Under the pieces are notes generated by a model. That model searched no databases and was not told the DNA's origin. It saw nothing but the letters and a program-made list of their open reading frames with translations. A stretch of DNA of 64,000 bases from Planococcus glaciei. Lineage in GTDB: Bacteria; Bacillota; Bacilli; Bacillales_A; Planococcaceae. Position numbers and translations under genes: made by a program. Below are positions 36,542 through 44,408 of this stretch, piece after piece. Numbering within the stretch: position 1 is the first letter of the stretch; each line of letters opens with the position of its first letter. Location of the stretch: NCBI RefSeq assembly GCF_900099655.1, contig NZ_FNDC01000017.1, positions 1-64,000 of the forward strand. The letters are read 5' to 3'.

Positions 36542-37657
36542 ATGAAAAAAGATCGACTGTTGAACGAATTCCTTGAATTGGTGCAAATCGATTCGGAAAC
36601 AAAAAATGAAGCGGAAATTGCCGCTGCGCTGAAAGAAAAGTTGAGCGAACTCGGGTTTTTCGTACAAGAAGACGATTCCTCAACACGTACAGGCCACGGC
36701 GCCAACAACTTGATTGCCACGCTGCGGGGAACCGCTGCGGATATACCGGCCATTTATTTCACCGTCCATATGGATACGGTTGTTCCGGGAAAAGGCGTCA
36801 AGCCGGAAATCCGCGACGGCTATGTGTATTCAGACGGTACGACGATTCTGGGTGCAGACGATAAAGCCGGCATCGCCGCTTTGTTTGAAATGATCCGCAG
36901 CATTCAGGAACAGCAAATTGAACACGGTGATATTCAGCTGGTCATCACAGCAGGTGAAGAAAGCGGCTTGGTGGGAGCGAAGGAAATGGATTCTTCTTTG
37001 CTGGTTGCCAAATATGGCTACGCGGTAGACAGCGACGGCAAAGTCGGCGGCATCGTGACATCGGCACCGTACCAGGCGAAATTGTGGACGACCATCTACG
37101 GCAAGACAGCCCATGCCGGTGTGGCTCCAGAAAAAGGCGTTTCAGCCATTACCATTGCAGCAAAAGCGATCGCGAAAATGACGCTCGGGCGCATTGATGA
37201 GGAAACGACTGCCAATATCGGCCGTTTTGAAGGCGGGCAAGCGACAAACATTGTCTGCGACGAAGTGCACATCCTGTCAGAAGCGCGCTCGATCAAAGAA
37301 GACAAGCTGGCGTCCCAAACGGCGCATATGGAATCTGTTTTTGAAGAAGTGGCCGAACAAATGGGGGGGCGTGCGGAAACAGAAGTCAAACTGATGTATC
37401 CGGGCTTCCATTTTGACGAAAATGAACGCGTCGTCGAAATCGCCAAAAAAGCAGCAGCCAATATCAATCGCCCGGCGCCGATTTTGATGAGCGGCGGCGG
37501 CAGCGATGCCAATATTTTCAACGGCCATGGCATACCAACGGTCAACCTTTGTGTCGGCTATGAAGAAATCCACACAAAAAAAGAGCGCATGCCGATCGAA
37601 GAACTCGAAAAACTGGCAGAAATGCTGATTGAAATCGTGAAGGAATCGGCACTTTAA
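36542..37657 (+). CDS. M20 family peptidase, PepT-like (YqjE)
   Basis: Zinc aminopeptidase-type enzyme, 371 residues. Metal ligands are visible as His and Asp in FTVHMDTVVPG, Asp in LGADDKAGIAA, the catalytic Glu-Glu in ITAGEESGLVG, Asp in YAVDSDGKVG, and a C-terminal His in CVGYEEIHTKKE. The dimerisation domain begins at about residue 180. AAAGAGG precedes the ATG. It is a homologue of B. subtilis YqjE (tripeptidase T-like); the true substrate is unknown. Confidence 0.87.
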   Translation: MKKDRLLNEFLELVQIDSETKNEAEIAAALKEKLSELGFFVQEDDSSTRTGHGANNLIATLRGTAADIPAIYFTVHMDTVVPGKGVKPEIRDGYVYSDGTTILGADDKAGIAALFEMIRSIQEQQIEHGDIQLVITAGEESGLVGAKEMDSSLLVAKYGYAVDSDGKVGGIVTSAPYQAKLWTTIYGKTAHAGVAPEKGVSAITIAAKAIAKMTLGRIDEETTANIGRFEGGQATNIVCDEVHILSEARSIKEDKLASQTAHMESVFEEVAEQMGGRAETEVKLMYPGFHFDENERVVEIAKKAAANINRPAPILMSGGGSDANIFNGHGIPTVNLCVGYEEIHTKKERMPIEELEKLAEMLIEIVKESAL

Positions 37658-37667
37658 TGGAATGATT

Positions 37668-37717
37668 GGAAAACCGCAACTGCAGCCGGAAAGCCGGCAG
37701 CAGCTGCGGTTTTTTTA
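37668..37717 (+). terminator. Terminator after the M20 peptidase gene
   Basis: AAAACCGCA...GCCGG pairs with CCGGC...TGCGGTTTT, followed by TTTT. Confidence 0.85.
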
Positions 37718-37856
37718 TGGACAAAAGTTCTCATGAATCGTAATTGATTCACTCCTGGCCGTCTGGATTGGAACCGCTATTCTGACAATACGGAGCAGCA
37801 AGCATCCACGCTTTTCATATGGTAAACTGGAAGAAAACGAAAGTGAAGCGATTTCT

Positions 37857-39098
37857 ATGGCTGGCCGAGTGATTTTCCATATTGATATGAATAGTTTTTA
37901 CGCCTCGGTCGAGCAGTCGCATGACCCTTCTTTGAAGGGCAAAGCCATAGCGATTGCAGGCAATCCGAAAGAGCGGCGCGGCATCATCGTGACGTGTTCT
38001 TACGAAGCGCGGGCGCACGGCATCTACACCACGATGCAGGTGCATGAAGCGAAGCGGAAGTATCCGGAACTGATCCTTTTGCCGCCAAACTTTGAGCGCT
38101 ACCGGGCGGCGTCGAAAGCGATGTTCGAAATACTGCGTTCGTATGCCGATCTGGTGGAACCGGTATCAATCGATGAGGGCTATGTTGATGTGACGGAGCT
38201 TGCAAAAGAACGCCACGCGTTGTCGATTGCGGAGGAGATCCAGCAGCGCATGAAGTCGGAACTGGATTTGCCGTGTTCGATCGGCATTGCACCGAATAAG
38301 TTTTTGGCCAAAACGGCATCCGATATGAAAAAGCCGATGGGCATTACCATCTTGCGAAAACGCGACATCCAGGAAAAGTTATGGCCGTTGGAGGTCATTG
38401 AAATGCACGGCATCGGCGAAAGCACCGCGGCGAAACTAAAACGCTTGTCAATCGAAACCATCGGCGATTTGGCGAATGCCAATACCGGCCTCGTCAAAGA
38501 AAAAATGGGCAAGAACGGGCTGCGGCTCCAAAACCGGGCGAATGGCATCGATGACCGGATCGTGGATCCTGAGTCCATTTACGATACGAAAAGCGTGGGC
38601 ACTTCCACCACGCTGCCGGTGGATGAAACGGATGAAGAGCAGTTGAAAGTGATTTTCCGCCAGTTGAGTGCAAAAGTGGCCAACCGGCTGGAAGCCAAAG
38701 AACTGGCAGGCCCGACCGTCAGCATCCAGACGCGCAGTTCGGAGTGGCAAAACCATACCCGCAGCATCACCTTGAAAAATACGGTCTGGAAAAGCGACGA
38801 TATTTTCCGCCACGCCTGGCAATTGTTCACAAAAAACTGGAACGGGGAACCGCTCCGACTGGTCGGGGTCACGGTTTCAAACGTCAAGGACAAAGGCGAT
38901 ATGACCGAGCAATTGTCGATTTTCAATTTTCAGGAGCATGCCAAAGAAGAGCCGATTCTCGATTTGATGTCCAAGCTGGAATCGAAATTCGGCAAAAATG
39001 TCCTGGTCCGCGGCGCAAAATACAAGAAGACCTCTTACGACTCGAAAACCAGCTTCAGCAAAGATTTTCTCGACGATCACGACCACAATAGAAAGTAG
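37857..39098 (+). CDS. dinB: DNA polymerase IV (Y family, YqjH-like)
   Basis: Error-prone translesion polymerase, 413 residues. Motifs are visible: HIDMNSFYASVE with catalytic Asp, PVSIDEGYVDVT with the Asp-Glu pair, GIAPNKFLAKTASDMKKP and the little-finger domain. A beta-clamp-binding QLSIF lies near the C terminus. The start ATG has only a weak upstream GTGAAG. No LexA-like box was found in the 140 bp upstream, unlike the UvrX-like gene at 47968. rnz follows within 8 bp. Confidence 0.93.
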   Translation: MAGRVIFHIDMNSFYASVEQSHDPSLKGKAIAIAGNPKERRGIIVTCSYEARAHGIYTTMQVHEAKRKYPELILLPPNFERYRAASKAMFEILRSYADLVEPVSIDEGYVDVTELAKERHALSIAEEIQQRMKSELDLPCSIGIAPNKFLAKTASDMKKPMGITILRKRDIQEKLWPLEVIEMHGIGESTAAKLKRLSIETIGDLANANTGLVKEKMGKNGLRLQNRANGIDDRIVDPESIYDTKSVGTSTTLPVDETDEEQLKVIFRQLSAKVANRLEAKELAGPTVSIQTRSSEWQNHTRSITLKNTVWKSDDIFRHAWQLFTKNWNGEPLRLVGVTVSNVKDKGDMTEQLSIFNFQEHAKEEPILDLMSKLESKFGKNVLVRGAKYKKTSYDSKTSFSKDFLDDHDHNRK

Positions 39099-39105
39099 GG
39101 ACTTT

Positions 39106-40065
39106 ATGCAGTTATTATTTCTTGGCACAGGGGCAGGCATGCCGTCCAAGCAGCGCAATACGAGCGCGCTTGCCCTGAAACTGCTGGAAGAGCGCGGAAC
39201 AGTCTGGCTGTTTGACTGCGGAGAAGCGACCCAGCATCAGATTTTACATACTACGTTGAAACCCCGCAAAATTGAAAAGATTTTCATTACCCATTTGCAC
39301 GGCGACCACATTTTCGGCTTGCCTGGCCTGCTTGGTTCCCGCTCGTTCCAAGGAGGAGACGAACCGTTGGAAATTTACGGTCCGACGGGCATCAAAGAGT
39401 TTGTGGAAACTTTCCTGCGCATCAGCCGGACGCACTTGACGTACGACATCGTGTTCCATGAACAACTCGAAGGCGTCATTTTTGAAGACGGCACCATGCG
39501 GGTGGAAGCGGCATTGCTTGACCACGTCATTCCGTCGCACGGCTTCCGCATTACGCAAAAGCCTTTGCCGCCCAAATTGAATATGGAGCGCGCCACTTCT
39601 CTCGGTGTGCCGAAAGGGCCGCTGCTCGCAAAACTAAAAGGCGGGGAAGCCGTCGTGCTTGAAGACGGCACCACAATCAAAAGTGAAGACGTTACAGAAG
39701 CGTCCCAACCGGGATTCGTTGTCGCCATTCTTGGCGACACACGATATTGCGAAGCCGCCGTCTCGTTAAGCCGGGATGCAGACGTTGTCGTCCACGAAGC
39801 CACTTTTGACGCGGAAACACAAAAACTGGCGAAAGACTATGGCCATTCCACCATACTCGATGCCGCAAAAACAGCCAGCCGCGCCGGCGCGAAAACACTC
39901 ATTGCCAACCACATCAGTGCCCGGTTCTTGCCGGACGATGAAAAAATTCTGATCGCCCAAGTGAAAGATGTGCATCCACGTACATGGATTGCCCGCGATT
40001 TTGCGGAATACGAATGGCACCAGCAGGCACACGAATTAAAGAAAAAAATGGAAAACCATCGCTAA
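39106..40065 (+). CDS. rnz: Ribonuclease Z
   Basis: Endonuclease that removes 3' trailers from CCA-less tRNA precursors. It is a 319-residue metallo-beta-lactamase-fold protein with the zinc motif THLHGDHIFGLPG and further ligands in LGDTR and ANHISAR. ATG 39106 follows AAAGTAGGG; the frame is open upstream only within dinB. The dinB-rnz order matches yqjH-yqjK. The 3' end is part of a terminator. Confidence 0.94.
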   Translation: MQLLFLGTGAGMPSKQRNTSALALKLLEERGTVWLFDCGEATQHQILHTTLKPRKIEKIFITHLHGDHIFGLPGLLGSRSFQGGDEPLEIYGPTGIKEFVETFLRISRTHLTYDIVFHEQLEGVIFEDGTMRVEAALLDHVIPSHGFRITQKPLPPKLNMERATSLGVPKGPLLAKLKGGEAVVLEDGTTIKSEDVTEASQPGFVVAILGDTRYCEAAVSLSRDADVVVHEATFDAETQKLAKDYGHSTILDAAKTASRAGAKTLIANHISARFLPDDEKILIAQVKDVHPRTWIARDFAEYEWHQQAHELKKKMENHR

Positions 40066-40080
40066 GCGATGGTTTTTTTT
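40050..40080 (+). terminator. Terminator at the end of rnz
   Basis: AAACCATCGC pairs with GCGATGGTTT around TAA (the rnz stop), followed by TTTTT. Confidence 0.85.
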
Positions 40081-40109
40081 GGTTTTTAAAAGTTTTTAAT
40101 GGAAATAAT

Positions 40110-40123
40110 AGAACAAACGTTCG
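40110..40123 (+). promoter_or_regulatory. LexA-like SOS box upstream of the holin-like toxin
   Basis: AGAACAAACGTTCG matches the B. subtilis LexA consensus CGAACRNRYGTTYC at 12 of 14 positions. It overlaps the expected -35/spacer region of a promoter whose -10 is TAAAAT (40132-40137). The equivalent site in the second copy (40480-40493) matches at 13 of 14. Confidence 0.6.
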
Positions 40124-40166
40124 ATTTGTGATAAAATAAAGGTACAGCTGCATGAGGACGGTTTGG

Positions 40167-40189
40167 CCATTCCCGGAGAAAGGGGGTGG
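40167..40189 (+). promoter_or_regulatory. Hairpin sequestering the toxin Shine-Dalgarno
   Basis: CCATTCCC (40167-40174) can pair over all eight bases, two as G-U, with GGGGGTGG (40182-40189), which contains the ribosome binding site of the toxin ORF. Such occlusion is typical of type I toxin mRNAs. Confidence 0.5.
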
Positions 40190-40193
40190 TGAC

Positions 40194-40301
40194 ATGACGA
40201 TTTCAGAATCATTTGCTCTTGTTTTCACGAGCATTGGACTCACGATCAGTGCAGTGACTTTGGTCGTTTCCATGATTTTGGCCATGAACGAAAAAAAATA
40301 A
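40194..40301 (+). CDS. Putative holin-like toxin of a type I toxin-antitoxin system
   Basis: A 35-residue peptide starting MTISESFAL, with one hydrophobic segment at about residues 8-31 and the charged tail NEKK. The size, the MT-x-x-E start, the membrane helix and the Lys-rich end fit the small holin-like toxin family that includes TxpA-like peptides. GGGGGTGG lies 4-12 nt before the ATG, in a hairpin. An in-frame ATG at 40152 has no ribosome binding site. The stop codon lies in the arm of a hairpin that also terminates the antisense RNA. Predicted mRNA runs from about 40144 to 40409. Promoter control by LexA is inferred from the box at 40110. Confidence 0.72.
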   Translation: MTISESFALVFTSIGLTISAVTLVVSMILAMNEKK

Positions 40302-40414
40302 CCGTCCCTTGTGGTAGAGGAATGACGGTTATTTTCAGAGCCTAGTTTTCCAGCCAACCGCTCACGCGCGGCATGCAGCTGGCCGAATGCTTCGGCATTC
40401 GGTTTTTTTACGCT
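40290..40414 (-). ncRNA. Predicted antisense antitoxin RNA
   Basis: On the minus strand TTTAAA (40449-40444) and TATACT (40426-40421) are 17 bp apart, giving a start near 40414. The transcript would end in the hairpin AAAATAACCGTC/GACGGTTATTTT (40292-40336) followed by T8 on this strand. The resulting RNA of about 125 nt is complementary to the 3' part of the toxin mRNA including its stop codon, as in TxpA/RatA-type loci. Confidence 0.62.
40383..40409 (+). terminator. Terminator of the toxin mRNA
   Basis: CCGAATGC-TTCG-GCATTCGG followed by TTTTTTT. An almost identical terminator (loop TCCG) ends the second copy at about 40647-40665. Confidence 0.85.
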
Positions 40415-40449
40415 AGTTTCAGTATACTAAATCTCTCTGGATTTTTAAA

Positions 40450-40708
40450 CACTTTTTGTTCTGAAAATACAGAAATAATAGAACATACGTTCCTATTGTG
40501 ATAAAATAAATATACAGCTGCAGGCAAGGGACTTGGCTATAAACAAAGAAAATAACCGTCCCTTGTGGTAGAGGAATGACGGTTATTTTCAAAGCCAAGA
40601 TTTCCAGCCAACCGCCCATGGTGCGGCATGCAGCTGGCCGAATGCTCCGGCATTCGGTTTTTTTACGTTACTTTCAGTATACTAAATTCCAGGGATTTTG
40701 CAACTGCC
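40450..40708 (+). pseudogene. Second toxin-antitoxin copy lacking the toxin ORF
   Basis: A diverged duplicate of 40095-40440. Kept: the AATAATAGAAC-type promoter region with LexA-like box AGAACATACGTTCC (40480-40493) and TAAAAT (40502-40507), the ACAGCTGCA leader, the AAAATAACCGTC hairpin, the CCAGCCAACCG segment and the CCGAATGC terminator. Lost: about 120 bp covering the Shine-Dalgarno and almost all of the toxin codons. On the minus strand the antisense promoter TTGCAA-16 bp-TATACT (40703-40676) is better than in the first copy. The locus could therefore still make a related antitoxin RNA. Confidence 0.7.
40550..40669 (-). ncRNA. Predicted antisense RNA of the second copy
   Basis: Start near 40669 from TTGCAA (40698-40703), 16 bp, TATACT (40676-40681) read on the minus strand; end in the AAAATAACCGTC hairpin near 40550. 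It differs from the first antisense RNA at only about ten positions, so it could pair in trans with the toxin mRNA. Confidence 0.5.
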
Positions 40709-41725
40709 TTATACCCAGCCGCGCTTATAGGGGGTGGGCGCTTCTATATCGGCATCCAGCTCTTTTGCGGCCGTATAAGCCCAGTAAGGGTCGCGAAGCA
40801 GTTCCCGCGCCAGGAAGATCATATCCGAACGGCCGTTTTGCAAGATTTCTTCTGCATGCAACGGGCTCGTGATCAAGCCGACCGCTCCTGTAGCAATCGG
40901 CGTGCCGTTTTTGATGGTTTCCGCGTACTGCACTTGATAGCCCGGATAGACAGAAATCTGAGCCGGCACAAGTGCTCCGGAACTGACATCAATCAAGTCT
41001 ACACCCTGTTGTTTCATCCATTGCGCCATTTCCACATATTGCTCCGGCGTCATGCCGCCTTCGGTGTGATCCGTTGCTGAGATGCGGACAAACAACGGGC
41101 CGTCCCATACTTCGTTGACGGCGTCGATCACTTCGCGCAGGATGCGGTAGCGGTTGTCTGCAGACCCACCGTATTCGTCGGTGCGTTTATTGGAAAGCGG
41201 CGACAGGAACTGATTGATCAAATAGCCATGCGCCGCATGGATTTCAATCACATCAAAGCCCGCTTCTTTGGACCGTCTAGCGCCTTCTTTGAAGGCCTGG
41301 ACGGTTTCTTTGATTTCTTCTGCCGTCATGGCATGCGGCGTCTGATATTTTTCATTAAAAGCAATCGCGCTTGGTGCCTGGATCGGCTCTTCCAAATCCG
41401 CTTTGCGGCCGGCGTGCGCCAATTGGATGCCTGTTTTTGCACCGTTTTGTTTCATCAGCCGGACAATCTCTGCAAGCCCTTCAACATGGCTGTCATCCCA
41501 GATGCCCAAATCTCTCATGGAAATGCGCCCTTGCGGCTGGACAGCTGTCGCTTCTACAATGATCAGCCCGATTTGGCCGACAGCACGCGTCGGATAGTGC
41601 ACGCGGTGCCAGTCGGTCACTTGTCCATCTTCTTGGTCGCTTTGGTACATGCACATCGGTGCCATAACGATGCGGTTTTTAAAAGTGGTGTTTTTAATGG
41701 TCAGTGGTTCAAATAATTTAGCCAA
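40709..41725 (-). CDS. namA: NADPH dehydrogenase NamA (YqjM, Old Yellow Enzyme family)
   Basis: FMN-dependent ene-reductase of alpha,beta-unsaturated carbonyls, 338 residues, the size of B. subtilis YqjM. Seen: the N-terminal [13 protein letters not shown] with the redox-sensing Cys, [11 protein letters not shown] with the substrate-binding His, [14 protein letters not shown] and [13 protein letters not shown], and C-terminal [28 protein letters not shown] precedes the start on the minus strand. It lies in the yqjM position between rnz and proC. Confidence 0.94.
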   Translation of the reverse strand: MAKLFEPLTIKNTTFKNRIVMAPMCMYQSDQEDGQVTDWHRVHYPTRAVGQIGLIIVEATAVQPQGRISMRDLGIWDDSHVEGLAEIVRLMKQNGAKTGIQLAHAGRKADLEEPIQAPSAIAFNEKYQTPHAMTAEEIKETVQAFKEGARRSKEAGFDVIEIHAAHGYLINQFLSPLSNKRTDEYGGSADNRYRILREVIDAVNEVWDGPLFVRISATDHTEGGMTPEQYVEMAQWMKQQGVDLIDVSSGALVPAQISVYPGYQVQYAETIKNGTPIATGAVGLITSPLHAEEILQNGRSDMIFLARELLRDPYWAYTAAKELDADIEAPTPYKRGWV

Positions 41726-41781
41726 TACAATTTCCTCCCCTTTAATGCCAAACGAGTCGATATCTAGTATAGCAAAAGGAA

Positions 41782-42585
41782 TTATTCAAATTCGCGTCCC
41801 AAGGCTTGGGAGCGGCTGGATGCCTGCTCTATGCATTCTCCGATGATGCGCTTGAAGTCGTTTTTCTCCAGGGAAGCAATGCCGGCTGCGGTGGTGCCGT
41901 TCGGACTGGTCACTTTTTTCCGCAATTCTTTAAAATCTGCCTGCTGCAGCATGTCGGCAGCGCCGGCTATCGTATGGCGCACAAGTTTAGTGGCGTCTTC
42001 CACCGACAGGCCGCTGTTGACGCCGGCTTCAGTCATTGCTTCTGCAAAGTAGTAAACAAAGGCAGGCCCGCTGCCGGCAACCGCTGTCACGGCATCAAGC
42101 TGGCTTTCCTGGACGACGGTGACGCTGCCGATCGAAGAAAGCAGATCACGCAATTCGTATTGCTGGTCCAACGTCACTTGTTTGCTCCAGGCGACGCCGG
42201 TCGCCGACTTGCCAATTTTTGCCGATGTGTTCGGCATGGCGCGGGCAACCGGCAAATCGCCGACCAGCTTTTGGATGGTCTGAATCGATACGCCCGCCAC
42301 AACCGACAGAACGACGGTGCCGGGGGATAAGTGTTCCTGAATGCCGCCCAGTGCAGCCCTCACGTCTTTCGGTTTCATTGCCAGCAAAATAAAATCGGCA
42401 TTTTCCAGTTCCGTTTTTTCTTTTTGGACAATATTGACCCCGTATTCATCCCGCAGGAATTCCAGACGTTCAACATCTGATTTGTTCATTACGGAAATAT
42501 TTCTTGGGCTTAGTATGCGTTTATTGATCCAGCCGTGAATCATGGATTCTGCCATGGATCCGGCTCCTACACAAACGATGTTCAT
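41782..42585 (-). CDS. proC: Pyrroline-5-carboxylate reductase
   Basis: Last step of proline synthesis, NADPH-dependent. It has 267 residues from ATG 42585, with GGAAG upstream; the GTG at 42594 would lie too close to it. The nucleotide fold starts [15 protein letters not shown]; the C-terminal signature [19 protein letters not shown] is clear. A T-box leader with a probable proline specifier lies upstream at about 42999-43237 in the same direction, separated by three repeat units. B. subtilis proI is also T-box controlled. Confidence 0.93.
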   Translation of the reverse strand: MNIVCVGAGSMAESMIHGWINKRILSPRNISVMNKSDVERLEFLRDEYGVNIVQKEKTELENADFILLAMKPKDVRAALGGIQEHLSPGTVVLSVVAGVSIQTIQKLVGDLPVARAMPNTSAKIGKSATGVAWSKQVTLDQQYELRDLLSSIGSVTVVQESQLDAVTAVAGSGPAFVYYFAEAMTEAGVNSGLSVEDATKLVRHTIAGAADMLQQADFKELRKKVTSPNGTTAAGIASLEKNDFKRIIGECIEQASSRSQALGREFE

Positions 42586-42687
42586 TGCGGTCACTTCCTT
42601 TTCTTTTCTTTAAACGGATGGTTTGGATTTTGTGGTTCTTATGTATTTGGGGCGTGGGGCATTGGATTTTAATGGCTCGTTTCGCAT
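42586..42687. other. Leader region of proC
   Basis: No gene is seen. It holds the proC ribosome binding site and untranslated leader between the repeats and the start codon. Confidence 0.5.
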
Positions 42688-42997
42688 TTCGATGCCGCTT
42701 CGCTAATCCATCTTATGCCTGTCGGAGCTGATCGGGCACCTCCGCTTTTCAATGTCTAACTGCAACGGCCAGATTCTCGGGTCATAAGCCGCTCCGGCTG
42801 TGCGGCTGAAAACATGCCGCTTCGCCGAATCGTCTTATGCCTGTCGAATCTAAACGGCCGTTTCCGTTTTTCCGTTGTCTAGAATCCGGTGCCCAGCTCC
42901 TCGGGTCATAAGCTGTCTTGGCTATGCGGCTGAAAACATGCCGCTTCGCCAATCCATCTTATGCCTGTCGGAGCTGATCGGGCACCTCCGCTTTTCC
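42688..42997 (-). repeat. Three tandem structured repeats (CATAAG subtype)
   Basis: Read on the minus strand: one complete unit at 42997-42876, one at 42877-42755 and a truncated one at 42755-42688. Each contains AAAAGCGG-like starts, GGCATAAGA...CTTATGACCC arms and a GCCGC.../GCGGC tip. They separate the T-box terminator from proC and so lie in the proC leader transcript. Confidence 0.8.
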
Positions 42998-42998
42998 A

Positions 42999-43237
42999 AT
43001 AAAAAAAGCGCATTCGTCCCTGCTTTGCAAGGACGAAAACGCTTGGTTTCCGCGGTACCACCTAAATTTGCCGGCGAGCGGCACTTCTCGAGCTCTTTAT
43101 CGCAGAGATACGGCCGTGTTTGCACGGCAGCTCGAAAGCAGGTTCGAGAAGGGAGCGGGGATGCGCGTTTCAGCTGGAGCGCACTCTCTTGGCACCATCA
43201 CCTTCTGTACTGGTCTTTTTCTTCGCCTGTCTATATT
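42999..43237 (-). promoter_or_regulatory. T-box riboswitch, probable proline specifier
   Basis: Read on the minus strand. Stem I has the AGAGAG bulge and TGCGC/GCGCA arm. The specifier loop reads GAA-CCT-G, so the specifier is probably CCU (Pro). The T-box sequence is AGGTGGTACCGCGG (43053-43066 on the plus strand, reversed). It is followed by the terminator AAGCG...CGTCC / GGGACG...CGCTT with TTTTTTT near 43001. Uncharged tRNA-Pro would allow read-through to proC. The specifier assignment is inferred from the usual GAA-NNN pattern and from the target. Confidence 0.85.
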
Positions 43238-43243
43238 ACCTGA

Positions 43244-43273
43244 ATTATAGAGGGAGTCTCAATTGTTTGTCAA
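43244..43273 (-). promoter_or_regulatory. SigA promoter of the T-box leader
   Basis: On the minus strand TTGACA (43273-43268), 18 bp, TATAAT (43249-43244): both hexamers perfect. Confidence 0.85.
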
Positions 43274-43353
43274 ATGCTCTTTGGTGCGTGACGAAACAGA
43301 AAAATATCGGTATGATAGGTGAATAGCGATTCAGTTTCAAGGGAGATGGAGAA

Positions 43354-44304
43354 ATGAGTTTACATAAGATAATTATACCGACACCCTTTGCGGTCGGCGA
43401 CGTGAATTCCTATTTGATCAAAGGGGACATGCTGACATTGATTGATGCCGGACCAAAAACACCGGAAGCATGGCTTGCGTTGAAAGCGGGACTGAAGGAA
43501 GCCCATGTTGAACCGAAAGATGTGGAGCAAGTTGTGCTGACGCATCACCACCCGGACCACGCCGGCTGGGTCGACGGTTTTGACAATGCCAAATTATACG
43601 GACACCCCTATAATGATTTATGGCTGAGGCGCGACCAGGCATTTTTGGACTACCACGATGCCTTTTACCTCGAACGCCTGAAAGAAGAAGGGGTTCCGGA
43701 AGAGCTTTGGTTTTGGGTCAAGAAAATGAAACGGCCGCTGAATTTGATGGGCAGCCGGCCGCTGGATATGTCGATTAATGAAGGCGATGCACTGCCCGGG
43801 CATGAAGAATGGCATGCGATGGAAACGCTTGGCCACGCACAAAGCCATTTGTCGTTTTGGAATCCGGAAAGCAGAGAAATGATCGGCGGGGACCACGTGA
43901 TTGCCAAAGTGTCTTCGAATCCGCTGATCGAGCCTCCGCTTGATCCTGCTGATGGCCGTCCGAAATCGCTGCTTCAATATAATGCATCGTTGGGCCGTTT
44001 ATTGAAAATGCCGATCGATGTGATTTACAGCGGACATGGCGAAGAAGTGCGGAATGTCCATGAACTGGTCGCAGGGCGTTTGGAGAAGCAGCATCAGCGT
44101 GCGCTGAAAGTGCTCGATATGCTGGGCAGCGGTGAAGAACAGACCGTATACGACTTGACGAAGCAGCTGTTTCCATATGCCTATGAAAAAGAACTGGGAT
44201 TGACCTTGTCTGAAACAATCGGACAAATCGATTATTTATTGGAAGACGGTTTAATCGCAGAACGGCTGGATGATTCAGGGATTTTCCGGTATTCGAAAGT
44301 CTAA
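43354..44304 (+). CDS. MBL-fold metallo-hydrolase (YqjP-like)
   Basis: A 316-residue metallo-beta-lactamase-superfamily protein with the zinc motif THHHPDHAGW, the later His in GHAQSHLSFW and Asp/His in GGDHVIAK and YSGHGEE. No signal peptide. The C-terminal 90 residues form the helical winged-helix-like extension seen in YqjP/LACTB2 relatives. The substrate is unknown. GGGAGATGG precedes the ATG. A weak divergent promoter (GTGACG, 17 bp, TATGAT 43311-43316) lies upstream, back to back with the T-box promoter. Confidence 0.85.
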   Translation: MSLHKIIIPTPFAVGDVNSYLIKGDMLTLIDAGPKTPEAWLALKAGLKEAHVEPKDVEQVVLTHHHPDHAGWVDGFDNAKLYGHPYNDLWLRRDQAFLDYHDAFYLERLKEEGVPEELWFWVKKMKRPLNLMGSRPLDMSINEGDALPGHEEWHAMETLGHAQSHLSFWNPESREMIGGDHVIAKVSSNPLIEPPLDPADGRPKSLLQYNASLGRLLKMPIDVIYSGHGEEVRNVHELVAGRLEKQHQRALKVLDMLGSGEEQTVYDLTKQLFPYAYEKELGLTLSETIGQIDYLLEDGLIAERLDDSGIFRYSKV

Positions 44305-44314
44305 ACGGTTTCTA

Positions 44315-44343
44315 TTGCACCGAGCACTTTCAGCGGTTAAAAT
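44315..44343 (+). promoter_or_regulatory. SigA promoter of the lipoprotein gene
   Basis: TTGCAC (44315-44320), 17 bp, TAAAAT (44338-44343). Confidence 0.7.
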
Positions 44344-44408
44344 GAACCTGTTGGACTTTTCAAAAAATGCATAAAAACAGCGAAGATTAAAGTGAAAAGG
44401 AATGGGTT

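Noticed and set aside
37720-37856. LexA box before dinB
   Set aside because: The best candidate (GGAACCGCTATTCT) misses several invariant positions of the consensus.
40152-40193. Longer in-frame start (ATG 40152) for the holin-like toxin
   Set aside because: No Shine-Dalgarno precedes it, and the added residues are Gly/Pro-rich and unlike the family; ATG 40194 has a strong site.
40628-41080. 150-codon open frame antisense to namA running from the second toxin copy
   Set aside because: Most of it is opposite namA, and its start lies in the terminator region of the second copy; no ribosome binding site.
42688-42997. CRISPR array from the three repeats
   Set aside because: Units are about 120 bp, self-complementary and abutting without unique spacers; no cas genes are present.
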